DNA of 27,910 nt from a virus, in IMG/VR virus record IMGVR_UViG_3300037070_002175, positions 1 through 27,910 of that record; one strand, written 5' to 3'. Shown piece by piece: positions 1 through 4,817 of the stretch. The position numbers and the translations under genes were made by a program. The notes under the pieces were generated by a model that saw only the letters and a list, made by a program, of their open reading frames with translations, was not told the origin of the DNA and did no database searches. Every line of letters begins with the position of its first letter. Position 1 is the first letter of the stretch.

Positions 1-161
1 ACTTCCTTCCTTGATGCGTTGAGGATGGCCGCGAACGCCGCACCCACCTTGGCCCGACGCTCCGCGTCACGAGCACGACCCTTGAGGATGGCCTGTGCCC
101 GACGCTCGGCGTCGACCGCCCGCTTGTGAGCGAGCAGCTTGTCGTTGTCGATGTTCTTCAT
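1..161 (-). CDS. Small basic, Ala/Arg-rich protein, 3' end off the window
   Basis: An open leftward frame starts with ATG at 161 and has no stop before the window edge, so at least 53 residues are present. The visible protein begins MKNIDNDKLLAHKRAVDAE and is rich in Arg, Lys and Ala, with a helical, coiled-coil-like pattern. A Shine-Dalgarno-like AAGGAAG lies just upstream. The same 13 bases that carry this ribosome binding site (170-182) recur at 3-15, so another leftward gene probably starts just outside the window and this gene probably ends close to the edge. It belongs to the leftward small-gene operon. No function is recognised. Confidence 0.7.
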   Translation of the reverse strand, partial: MKNIDNDKLLAHKRAVDAERRAQAILKGRARDAERRAKVGAAFAAILNASRKE

Positions 162-182
162 GAGGGTGTTTCCTTCCTTGAT
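3..182. repeat. 13-bp direct repeat carrying a ribosome binding site
   Basis: TTCCTTCCTTGAT is found at 3-15 and again at 170-182. Read leftward it is ATCAAGGAAGGAA, a strong Shine-Dalgarno sequence. The copy at 170-182 serves the gene starting at 161. The copy at the window edge probably serves the next leftward gene. Confidence 0.7.
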
Positions 183-200
183 TCTTCCTGGTGGATGACC

Positions 201-215
201 GACTAGGACCTAGTC
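201..215. promoter_or_regulatory. Palindrome type B, copy 1 (GACTAGGACCTAGTC)
   Basis: This is a perfect 7+1+7 inverted repeat, identical over 15 bases to 19304-19318. It lies in the short gap between two leftward genes and overlaps the stop codon (214-216) of the upstream membrane protein gene. There is no T-tract, so it looks like a protein-binding site rather than a terminator. Confidence 0.6.
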
Positions 216-375
216 AGCCTTGGCCCCGTTGAATGACGGGGATGAACGCCGTGCACACGAGCACGAACACGGCAGCGAGCAGCCACACCGCCCGGATCGG
301 ATCCCGAGTGACCGCGACGAGCGCGAACCCGGAGACGATGACGGCGAGCGCGAGGAGTACCCATGCCGGAGTCAT
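214..375 (-). CDS. Small membrane protein, two predicted transmembrane helices
   Basis: This 53-residue protein starts MTPAWVLLALAVIVSGFALV and has two hydrophobic stretches (about residues 4-22 and 29-47) separated by a short charged turn (TRDPIR). It looks like a helical hairpin in the cytoplasmic membrane. Its ATG overlaps the TGA of the preceding gene by four bases (ATGA), which supports both the start and translational coupling. The stop codon touches a palindrome that recurs upstream of the glycosidase-like gene at 19344. No family is recognised. Small membrane proteins in such operons can affect lysis or superinfection, but nothing here shows that. Confidence 0.75.
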   Translation of the reverse strand: MTPAWVLLALAVIVSGFALVAVTRDPIRAVWLLAAVFVLVCTAFIPVIQRGQG

Positions 376-650
376 GACGACTCCTTGTGTGTCTCGTGTG
401 CGGACACCGCTGCCTCTTGGGTGGCCCGTCGACCCCCGATGGCACCGCAGTAGCAGTACCAGAGCCAGTACGGGGTGACCGGCTCATAGATGGGGGTCTT
501 CCCACCGTGCTCGGTCGAGTGCCACCCGACCCGCTGCTCGTCGAACATGACCGTGTCCTTGAGCAGGTGGTCCTTCATCGCCTGCTCCCACTCCTCGTTG
601 GACAGCACGACCCACCCCTCTTCCGCGAGGACGGCCACCTTGTCCGTCAT
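372..650 (-). CDS. Hypothetical protein with C-terminal CxC...HxxxH pattern
   Basis: This gene encodes 92 residues. I chose the ATG at 650 because AAGGAG lies eight bases upstream and the ATG overlaps the previous stop; the in-frame GTG at 659 sits too close to that ribosome binding site. The N-terminal half (GWVVLSNEEWEQAMKDHLL) is acidic and probably helical. The C-terminus has CYC followed about 17 residues later by HETH, which may bind zinc. It overlaps both neighbours by four bases in the leftward operon. Function is unknown. Confidence 0.75.
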   Translation of the reverse strand: MTDKVAVLAEEGWVVLSNEEWEQAMKDHLLKDTVMFDEQRVGWHSTEHGGKTPIYEPVTPYWLWYCYCGAIGGRRATQEAAVSAHETHKESS

Positions 651-835
651 GACCGCCACTCCTTGAGCATGAGCCGTGGACCTCCGGCGATGTAGAGGAT
701 CGCCTGCTCCAGCGTCATGCCCTTGTCCCGGATCAGGTACTCGATCGCCCTGTTCCCGTAGTCGGTCATCTGGAGTCGGTTGCCGTCGCTGAACTTGAAC
801 TCAGTGACGGTCCACTCCGGCGTGACGATCTTCAT
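647..835 (-). CDS. Hypothetical small protein
   Basis: The product has 62 residues and starts MKIVTPEWTVTEFKFSDGNR. A predicted beta-rich N-terminus is followed by a helical segment (NRAIEYLIRDKGMTLEQAIL). Both ends overlap neighbours by four bases (ATGA), so it is read as part of a tightly coupled leftward operon. The small mixed alpha/beta fold and charged surface suggest a soluble cytoplasmic protein. I do not recognise a family and assign no function. Confidence 0.75.
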   Translation of the reverse strand: MKIVTPEWTVTEFKFSDGNRLQMTDYGNRAIEYLIRDKGMTLEQAILYIAGGPRLMLKEWRS

Positions 836-1146
836 GACAGACCCATCCCTTCGTTGAAGCGCTCCTGGTCGATGTGCCTCTGCCAGGGTGAGCGGTGATC
901 CGAGAGGCTCGGACTTGGTGGCTTGACCTCGACCATGACGACGGCCAGGTCCTCGACCGCGCACGCCACACATCCCGACGGGTCGTCGGGGTGCATCCCG
1001 AGACAGTTGGGGATGCCCGCGTCCATCGCTTCGAGGTGCGCGTTGCCCCGGTACATGACCTCGGGCTCGTCGATCCCGAAGATCATGACGGCGGGCCAGA
1101 GTGCGCCCTTCCATGACTCGACCTTGGACAGGACCCGCGTGGTCAT
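832..1146 (-). CDS. Hypothetical protein with a Cys/His cluster
   Basis: The product has 104 residues, starting at the ATG (1146) that overlaps the upstream stop codon. The mid-region contains CLGMHPDDPSGCVAC, a C-x3-H-x6-C-x2-C arrangement that could hold a metal ion. The C-terminal third is polar and probably disordered. It sits fourth from the visible end of the leftward operon, coupled by ATGA overlaps to the genes on either side. I recognise no family. Confidence 0.75.
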   Translation of the reverse strand: MTTRVLSKVESWKGALWPAVMIFGIDEPEVMYRGNAHLEAMDAGIPNCLGMHPDDPSGCVACAVEDLAVVMVEVKPPSPSLSDHRSPWQRHIDQERFNEGMGLS

Positions 1147-1502
1147 GACGGGACCGTGACGTAGTGCGGGGAGCCGTCGCGGGTGACGTAGTACGACAGC
1201 CCGTTCCGGTTCGAGTCGAAGTTCCATGAGCAGGGCAGCGGACCGGACGAGGCGTCCTCGAACCTGCACGTCGGCAGGTGGGAGTAGCGGACGACGTGAC
1301 GGGGACCGACGACGAGCCGTGACCAGACCGTCCATCCGTGACTGCGGCACCATGCCGCACCCTCGGACCTCGGTGCCTGCCAGGCCTCGTCGCACCCGCC
1401 GTAGGGCGGGACTGCGTTGGCCGGCTTGGAGTTGGCGAGGGTGAAGATGACCACCACCAGCGCCAGCATGAGGGTGCCGACCACTCGGTTGAATGTGAGC
1501 AT
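1143..1502 (-). CDS. Secreted Cys-rich protein with signal peptide
   Basis: The product has 119 residues, starting at ATG 1502 with GGAAG eight bases upstream. It begins with a classic Sec signal: a short charged start, a hydrophobic core at about 8-23, and SKPANA before a probable cleavage near residue 30. The mature part is about 89 residues, with four cysteines (37, 52, 79, 91) suited to two disulfides and many aromatic residues. An exported phage protein made from an early-type operon might act on the envelope or receptor, for example in superinfection exclusion. That role is inferred from topology only. A copy of palindrome A lies just upstream (1525-1539). Confidence 0.75.
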   Translation of the reverse strand: MLTFNRVVGTLMLALVVVIFTLANSKPANAVPPYGGCDEAWQAPRSEGAAWCRSHGWTVWSRLVVGPRHVVRYSHLPTCRFEDASSGPLPCSWNFDSNRNGLSYYVTRDGSPHYVTVPS

Positions 1503-1524
1503 TGGACTCACTTCCTATCTGCCC

Positions 1525-1539
1525 GATAAGCGGCTTATC
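1525..1539 (-). promoter_or_regulatory. Palindrome A, copy 1 (extended)
   Basis: GATAAGCGGCTTATC on the plus strand reads GATAAGCCGCTTATC leftward. The symmetry extends to 1521-1543 (GCCC...GGGC arms), giving a 23-bp perfect inverted repeat around a central base. It lies 22 bases upstream of the ATG of the leftward secreted-protein gene. Its central C points in the direction of transcription. Confidence 0.75.
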
Positions 1540-1564
1540 GGGCATCGGTTGTGCAGTGATTGAC

Positions 1565-1570
1565 CGTCAA
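1565..1570 (-). promoter_or_regulatory. Possible leftward -35 element (TTGACG)
   Basis: TTGACG on the minus strand lies upstream of palindrome A copy 1 and of the gene starting at 1502. No convincing -10 follows at 17-18 bases (CGATGC/GATGCC), so this is only a weak candidate promoter. Confidence 0.2.
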
Positions 1571-1582
1571 CCACTCGGACCC

Positions 1583-1611
1583 GTTCGAGCATGGTGTGAG
1601 CACGCTCGAAC
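1583..1611 (-). terminator. Hairpin downstream of leftward gene, possible terminator
   Basis: GTTCGAGC (1583-1590) pairs with GCTCGAAC (1604-1611), and two or three further pairs are possible through a G-U pair when read leftward. It follows the stop of the gene ending at 1620. No U-tract follows, so it could be a U-less actinobacterial terminator, an attenuator or an RNA-processing site. Confidence 0.4.
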
Positions 1612-1619
1612 AGGACCGG

Positions 1620-1808
1620 CTAGTCACGGGCCAGGTGCATTGCCTCTACTAGCCACTCGCGCCGTCTGGCGGAGTAGGCCTGATCAGCCACGAGCCTTGA
1701 CGTGGCGATGTCCATGCCCTGGGCCCGGGCATGGAGGAACGCAACGCGGGCCGCACGCTTGGCGACCCGCGTCGCGGGTGTGTCGTCGTCGCTGACCGGG
1801 GAGTGCAT
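1620..1808 (-). CDS. Hypothetical small basic protein
   Basis: The product has 62 residues, starting MHSPVSDDDTPATRVAKRAA. It is largely helical and basic (VAKRAARVAFLHARAQ, AYSARRREWLVEAMHLA). The ATG overlaps the upstream TGA by one base (TGATG), which supports this start. It is the last gene before a gap of about 117 bp holding a hairpin and palindrome A. A small basic helical protein might bind nucleic acid or a host protein, but no motif proves that. Confidence 0.7.
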   Translation of the reverse strand: MHSPVSDDDTPATRVAKRAARVAFLHARAQGMDIATSRLVADQAYSARRREWLVEAMHLARD

Positions 1809-2155
1809 CAGCGACCCTTGTTCAACTCGGCGGCACGCTCGACGAGCACGGCGCCGACCGATCCCGGGGCGAAGGCGTCGCCCTGGTGGGCGGGCTCGTA
1901 CCGACGCCGCAGCATGATCCGTTCGAGTGCGCGTCTCTCGACGGGGCAGGCCTCGCCGTCCATCATGAGGCGGAGCTCCGTCTGGTTGATGGAGTCGTCC
2001 ACCTGCGCGGTGTGCTGACCGTCCCCGGGGTATCCGGTTCGGATGCACACACAGTCAGCGGGCCGGTCCTGCCAGGCCTGCCAGTAGTCGGCCACCGTGA
2101 GACCGACCGCCCACAAGGAGTGAACCTTGGGAGCGGCCGGATCCGTGGCGATCAC
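1808..2155 (-). CDS. Hypothetical protein, GTG start
   Basis: The product has 115 residues. The GTG at 2155 overlaps the TGA of the gene upstream (GTGA), consistent with translational coupling, although no strong ribosome binding site is seen. The N-terminal half contains a Trp-rich helix (ADYWQAWQDR) and CVC; the C-terminal half is helical and Arg-rich (ERRALERIMLRRRYEP). I recognise no family. It belongs to the first transcribed part of the leftward operon. Confidence 0.65.
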   Translation of the reverse strand: MIATDPAAPKVHSLWAVGLTVADYWQAWQDRPADCVCIRTGYPGDGQHTAQVDDSINQTELRLMMDGEACPVERRALERIMLRRRYEPAHQGDAFAPGSVGAVLVERAAELNKGR

Positions 2156-2247
2156 CGGACGAGTCCGATCAGGACGTAGCCGTGCCCGTGGTCGACGGCC
2201 AGGATGAGGCCGAGGACCAGGACGAGCGCGACCATGACGAGCCTCAT
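2152..2247 (-). CDS. 31-residue membrane peptide
   Basis: A short frame starts at ATG 2247 and encodes 31 residues with one hydrophobic helix (LVMVALVLVLGLILAV), followed by a His/Gly turn and a second short hydrophobic end. Its start overlaps the upstream TGA (ATGA) and its stop overlaps the next start (GTGA). This perfect overlap chain is the main reason to accept so short a gene. Probably a single-pass membrane peptide of unknown role. Confidence 0.6.
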   Translation of the reverse strand: MRLVMVALVLVLGLILAVDHGHGYVLIGLVR

Positions 2248-2399
2248 GACCCGGCCACCACGAGCAGCGCGGCCAGGATGGAGCCGGTCATGGTGGAGAG
2301 CAGGGTCCAGGTCAGACCCTCGCTCTTGTTGATGGTTGCGATCCCGGCCACACCGGAGACACCGGCGATGACCAGGAGCGCGATGAGCATTGCGTTCAT
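2244..2399 (-). CDS. 51-residue membrane protein, first gene of leftward operon
   Basis: It starts at ATG 2399 with CGGAG seven bases upstream. The protein has two hydrophobic helices (about 3-21, and 32-50 including ILAALLVVAG) joined by a polar loop (TINKSEGLT), so a two-pass membrane protein is likely. It is the promoter-proximal gene of the leftward operon: a consensus-like promoter lies at 2495-2524 and palindrome A copy 2 lies between promoter and gene. Its function is unknown. Confidence 0.7.
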   Translation of the reverse strand: MNAMLIALLVIAGVSGVAGIATINKSEGLTWTLLSTMTGSILAALLVVAGS

Positions 2400-2423
2400 C
2401 GTGTTGCTCCGATCTGACTCGGT

Positions 2424-2440
2424 TGATAAGCGGCTTATCA
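2424..2440 (-). promoter_or_regulatory. Palindrome A, copy 2, downstream of leftward promoter
   Basis: TGATAAGCGGCTTATCA is a perfect 17-bp inverted repeat around a central base. It lies about 50 bp downstream of the predicted start of transcription from 2495-2524 and 24 bp before the first ATG (2399). The position would suit a roadblock-type operator. Orientation matches leftward transcription. Confidence 0.75.
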
Positions 2441-2463
2441 GGTGAGTCGGTTGAGGGTGGAGA

Positions 2464-2490
2464 TCGTTCGGGCGGAGTGCTCCCGAACGA
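2464..2490. repeat. 9-bp inverted repeat at predicted transcription start
   Basis: TCGTTCGGG (2464-2472) and CCCGAACGA (2482-2490) form a perfect inverted repeat with a 9-base spacer, overlapping the predicted +1 region of the leftward promoter. It could be an operator at the start site or a 5' stem protecting the mRNA. Confidence 0.55.
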
Positions 2491-2494
2491 CACC

Positions 2495-2524
2495 ATTATG
2501 CCAGACGTGAGTCGGGTTAGTCAA
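2495..2524 (-). promoter_or_regulatory. Strong sigma70-like leftward promoter
   Basis: Read leftward, TTGACT (2519-2524), an 18-base spacer and CATAAT (2495-2500) give five of six matches at both elements. It is the clearest promoter in the window. It drives the small-gene operon from 2399 toward 1. An inverted repeat covers the predicted start point and palindrome A lies downstream. Confidence 0.7.
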
Positions 2525-2618
2525 GTGGGTCGATAGACATTGAATGGGGGAGGCCGGCGTCGGTTGGTTGGTTGATTGGTCGGCCAGGGCGCACGCGCTC
2601 CGCGCAATATCGGAGTGT

Positions 2619-2632
2619 CAGACGATCGTCTG
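2619..2632. repeat. 14-bp palindrome abutting palindrome A
   Basis: CAGACGATCGTCTG is a perfect even palindrome. Its final TG forms the first two bases of palindrome A copy 3, so two symmetric sites are fused end to end. It may bind a second dimer. Confidence 0.5.
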
Positions 2633-2646
2633 ATAAGCCGCTTATC
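2632..2646 (+). promoter_or_regulatory. Palindrome A, copy 3
   Basis: GATAAGCCGCTTATC lies between the terminator of the solitary gene (2684-2724) and the promoter of the leftward operon. Here the central base points rightward, opposite to the leftward genes on either side. Confidence 0.75.
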
Positions 2647-2683
2647 GGCCAGGTCCAGCTGCTCCGCACGAGGGCATAAAGAA

Positions 2684-2724
2684 AGGCGGGCAGGCTGATC
2701 CCATGGGAATCAGCCTGCCCGCCT
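2684..2724 (-). terminator. Strong intrinsic terminator of the solitary leftward gene
   Basis: A perfect 16-bp stem has arms at 2684-2699 and 2709-2724 (AGGCGGGCAGGCTGAT and its complement) with a 9-base loop. Read leftward it is followed by TTTCTTTATG. It lies 31 bases after the stop codon at 2756 and insulates that gene from the operon beyond. Confidence 0.9.
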
Positions 2725-2755
2725 AGGACAGGGAAGTCAGTCAGACAGACAGGGG

Positions 2756-3523
2756 TCACGCGGTCGCGCTCTCCTCGACGGGGTGCAGAATCCCTGCCAC
2801 CCTCACCGCGATGTCTTCGAGCATCGCGGTTTCCTTCGGGGTGAGGGCCGTCAGCGAGTCGAGAACCTCGCCGATGGTCCGCAGCCGCGTGCTGTTGTTG
2901 CGTCCGGCAGGGACGTAACCAGCCTTCCTCGCAGCGGCAGGGGTGAGGGTGGTGTCGTCGCTGGTCTCACTCTTAGCCTTCGCAGCCTTCGACCCCTTCG
3001 ACCCCTTCACCTTCGACGGCTCAGCCGGGACGTAGGTCCCGCCCTTGTAGACCGCGTTCACAGCCTTCGTAATCGCGGTCTTCGAGTGAGCCTCACGGAC
3101 CGGACCAGACACGCGCTTGTCGCTGTAGACGTGCGCGAGTCGTGCCACGGTCTCCGGAGTGCAGCCCATGGCGCGAGCCTTGCCACGCAGGATCCAAGCC
3201 ACCAGCGTCGGCTGAGAGACCGGACCATCGGACACCGGAGACTGGAAACGCGGGAACGTCTCCGCGTCACCCTTGTAGTCCGCCGGAACCTGCGAGCCGT
3301 CAGCGAAGACCAGCGCGGAAACGTAGTCGCGCTGCGTGCCGAGAGGCTTGCCCCTCCCGATCAGACCAGCCTTGTCCGCCGCGTAAGCGACATCCGAAGC
3401 CTTGTCAGCGATCCCCTTCAGGGTCCCGCCCGTGGTGTTCCACTCCGCCGACACCGCAGCCACGTCCAAGAGGAACGGGGCAGGGTCCAGCGTCGTGTTC
3501 TTAACCTTGTCTGTTGCAGTCAT
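2756..3523 (-). CDS. Hypothetical protein, solitary leftward gene; candidate regulator
   Basis: The product has 255 residues. I chose ATG 3523 because AGGTG lies six bases upstream; in-frame GTGs at 3532 and 3526 are worse placed. The N-terminal two thirds mix short strands and helices; residues about 105-160 (TLVAWILRGKARAMGCTPET and on) are basic and helical and could bind DNA. A Lys/Ser/Ala linker (about 172-190) leads to a helical C-terminus. It stands alone with a long hairpin-rich leader, its own terminator and palindrome A on both sides. That context would suit a phage repressor or an abundant host-interaction protein. No known helix-turn-helix was identified with confidence, so the regulatory role is a guess. 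Confidence 0.75.
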   Translation of the reverse strand: MTATDKVKNTTLDPAPFLLDVAAVSAEWNTTGGTLKGIADKASDVAYAADKAGLIGRGKPLGTQRDYVSALVFADGSQVPADYKGDAETFPRFQSPVSDGPVSQPTLVAWILRGKARAMGCTPETVARLAHVYSDKRVSGPVREAHSKTAITKAVNAVYKGGTYVPAEPSKVKGSKGSKAAKAKSETSDDTTLTPAAARKAGYVPAGRNNSTRLRTIGEVLDSLTALTPKETAMLEDIAVRVAGILHPVEESATA

Positions 3524-3543
3524 CACTAGCACCTATCTACGCC

Positions 3544-3579
3544 GCTCAGCCGCCCCAGACTGGGGCAGTGATGCTGAGC
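3544..3579. repeat. Nested hairpin in leader of the solitary leftward gene
   Basis: The outer arms GCTCAGC (3544-3550) and GCTGAGC (3573-3579) enclose an inner perfect inverted repeat GCCCCAG-A-CTGGGGC (3552-3566). It lies 21-56 bases upstream of the ATG at 3523, inside the likely 5' leader. It could be an operator or an RNA element. Confidence 0.55.
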
Positions 3580-3590
3580 GCCGTGACCGA

Positions 3591-3619
3591 CCCCAGAGAC
3601 GCTTAGAACGGCTCTGGGG
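3591..3619. repeat. Second hairpin in leader, sharing a motif with the first
   Basis: CCCCAGAG (3591-3598) pairs with CTCTGGGG (3612-3619) across a 13-base loop. The sequence CTGGGGCAGT follows both hairpins (3560-3569 and 3615-3624), so the two look like diverged copies of one element. Confidence 0.5.
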
Positions 3620-3807
3620 CAGTCACGCACAGGTGTCTGTCTGACTGACTTCCGCTGTTGAGGTTTGCCCACGACGCGCGTTCGGTCACCATCGGCGCTT
3701 GTCCTGTCTGTCTTCGACTCGGCAGGGCTCGCGCTTGCGTCGTGAGGTTCGGCCCGGAGTCGCGATCCGGGCTAGCCCTAGGTGCTGGCTGGGTGGTGCT
3801 GGGGTGA

Positions 3808-3837
3808 ACCATCCTCCCCGTGAGTCGAGTGTGTCAA
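3808..3837 (-). promoter_or_regulatory. Possible leftward promoter for the solitary gene
   Basis: Read leftward, a perfect TTGACA (3832-3837) is followed after 18 bases by GATGGT (3808-3813). The -35 is ideal and the -10 is weak. If used, the leader before ATG 3523 would be about 280 bases and would contain both hairpins. Confidence 0.35.
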
Positions 3838-3891
3838 TACCTAGGGGCAGACTGATCTGTTTCCGCAGGTCACAGCGCTGCAAGGGCAGGC

Positions 3892-3908
3892 TGATAAGCC
3901 GCTTATCA
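3892..3908 (+). promoter_or_regulatory. Palindrome A, copy 4
   Basis: TGATAAGCCGCTTATCA is perfect and extends by one pair to CTGATAAG...CTTATCAG (3891-3909). It lies in the divergent control region, upstream of the possible leftward promoter and oriented rightward. Confidence 0.75.
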
Positions 3909-4161
3909 GGGCACCAAGCTTCGAACAAGTGTTCGACCCCGCACCCTCTCCACTCCCCAGGTGCAGCCAGCCTCACAGGGCGTTCTCTGGCAGGCCGGAT
4001 ATCCACTATCCGCACTCAATCCCGACTCACCACCCGTATTCCGTATCGGATTAGCGATTCTGGGGGCCTCCTGGCGGATCGGTGGACCTGGGGGGCGGAT
4101 CTGGGGGTGAAATCCCGGGAGGGGGCGGTTCTGTGCGTCTCTCGGGGCGACTGGCGGGTTT

Positions 4162-4176
4162 GATAAGCCGCTTATC
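4162..4176 (+). promoter_or_regulatory. Palindrome A, copy 5
   Basis: GATAAGCCGCTTATC lies 27 bases before the first rightward start codon (4204), with orientation matching rightward transcription. The TTGATA formed at its left edge resembles a -35, but no -10 follows at normal spacing, so an operator role is more likely. Confidence 0.7.
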
Positions 4177-4203
4177 GGAAGGCAACGGGTGGAGGATGGG
4201 GGT

Positions 4204-4281
4204 ATGGATCAGCTGGTGTTCACGGTTTCCGCCACGTTCCTGTTCGCGGTGGTCATGTGGTGGCGGACCAGGCATCCCTAG
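4204..4281 (+). CDS. 25-residue membrane peptide
   Basis: A short frame starts at ATG 4204 behind GGAGG. It encodes MDQLVFTVSATFLFAVVMWW followed by a basic tail RTRHP: one hydrophobic helix ended by Trp-Trp and arginines, as expected for a single-pass membrane peptide with the tail in the cytoplasm. It ends exactly where the half-site array of the RHH gene begins. The good ribosome binding site argues for it and the length argues against. An overlapping ATG at 4196 in another frame gives a less plausible product. Confidence 0.45.
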   Translation: MDQLVFTVSATFLFAVVMWWRTRHP

Positions 4282-4372
4282 GCACACTCGTGTGCCGGAG
4301 TGTGTCATCGTGTGCCGGAGTGTGCGGCACACACCAGCACACTCGTGTGCCATAGTGTGCCTATGAGCACAC
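4281..4372 (+). promoter_or_regulatory. Phased half-site array, probable RHH operator and leaderless promoter
   Basis: GTGTG occurs at 4290, 4300, 4310, 4320, 4345 and 4355, and CACAC at 4283, 4328/4330, 4338 and 4368. Spacing of exactly 10 bases at several steps puts the sites on one face of the helix. The unit CGTGTGCCGGAGTGTG is present twice (4289, 4309), and a third time at 4344 with AT in place of GG. GCACACTCGTGTGCC occurs twice (4282, 4337). There is no Shine-Dalgarno before ATG 4363, but CATAGT (4351-4356) sits where a -10 would be for transcription starting at the ATG, suggesting a leaderless mRNA whose promoter is covered by the array. Confidence 0.65.
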
Positions 4373-4647
4373 GCATCCACATCATCCTCCCCGAGGACAC
4401 CCTCAAGGAGCTGGACTCCCTGCGGGGTGCGGTCCCGAGGAGCGCCTGGGTCCGGGAACTCATCGAAGGCACCGTCCACCTCCCCCAGAACTCCAACGGC
4501 GACCTCAACGGTGTCGCACACCTTCCCGTCACGACCCAGGTCGACCTCGACGACCCCACCAATACCCCCAAGGACGGACACATCCACAGGCGGGTCGGGA
4601 AGATCGGGCAGAAACACTGCCGCCAGTGCAAGATGCCGATGCCATGA
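4363..4647 (+). CDS. Ribbon-helix-helix DNA-binding protein
   Basis: The product has 94 residues. Residues 3-38 (TRIHIILPEDTLKELDSL, then a Ser/Ala/Arg helix ending RELIEG) fit the CopG/Arc-type RHH fold: a strand that enters the DNA major groove followed by two helices, active as a dimer. The remaining 55 residues are polar and end with HCRQCKMPMP, a short Cys pair. The start lies directly at the end of an array of 10-bp-phased half-sites, typical of co-operative, autoregulated RHH repressors. It overlaps the next gene, also RHH-like, by four bases. The fold is fairly sure; autoregulation is inferred from the array. Confidence 0.8.
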   Translation: MSTRIHIILPEDTLKELDSLRGAVPRSAWVRELIEGTVHLPQNSNGDLNGVAHLPVTTQVDLDDPTNTPKDGHIHRRVGKIGQKHCRQCKMPMP

Positions 4648-4817
4648 GCCCCCGGATCAACTTCCGCCTCGCACCCTCCGGGTTGCAGTGGATCGAGGAC
4701 CTCCAAGTCCTCCCCGGACTCGAAGACGCCGACAAGTCCGACATCATCCGGGCGGCGCTCGTCGTCGCACGACGACACGAACCCGAACTCATCGAGACCA
4801 TCAAGGAGCAGATGTGA
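4644..4817 (+). CDS. Second small ribbon-helix-helix protein
   Basis: The product has 57 residues, starting at the ATG (4644) that overlaps the previous stop (ATGA). It begins MSPRINFRLAPSGLQWIEDL, an RHH-type strand followed by a helix, then DKSDIIRAALVVARRH as second helix. The whole protein is about one RHH domain. Two adjacent RHH genes suggest a pair of related regulators, or subunits that could form mixed dimers on the upstream array. Function beyond DNA binding is not visible. Confidence 0.75.
   Translation: MSPRINFRLAPSGLQWIEDLQVLPGLEDADKSDIIRAALVVARRHEPELIETIKEQM

Larger units (their letters stand above)
2525..2683. other. Non-coding gap between the leftward promoter and the terminator at 2684
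   Basis: I see no credible gene here. The gap holds short GGTT repeats (about 2571-2580), the perfect 14-bp palindrome CAGACGATCGTCTG (2619-2632), and palindrome A copy 3, which overlaps its last two bases. Confidence 0.5.
3524..4203. other. Non-coding divergent control region
   Basis: About 680 bp separate leftward from rightward genes. Reading frames here lack ribosome binding sites and coding character. The region holds nested hairpins (3544-3619), a possible leftward -35/-10 (3808-3837), palindrome A copies 4 and 5, and G-rich tracts at about 4060-4130 with repeated GGCGGATC. It could contain the switch promoters and the packaging or cos site. I cannot mark a cohesive end from sequence alone. 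Confidence 0.55.

Noticed and set aside
2517-2759. Leftward frame of 80 codons between the solitary gene and the small-gene operon
   Set aside because: It runs through the terminator stem and palindrome A and has no ribosome binding site.
3699-4163. Rightward frame in the divergent control region
   Set aside because: It lacks a ribosome binding site, has no protein-like composition and crosses palindrome A.
4161-4177. TTGATA at palindrome A copy 5 as a -35 element
   Set aside because: No -10 is found 16-19 bases downstream, and the other palindrome copies are not at -35 positions.
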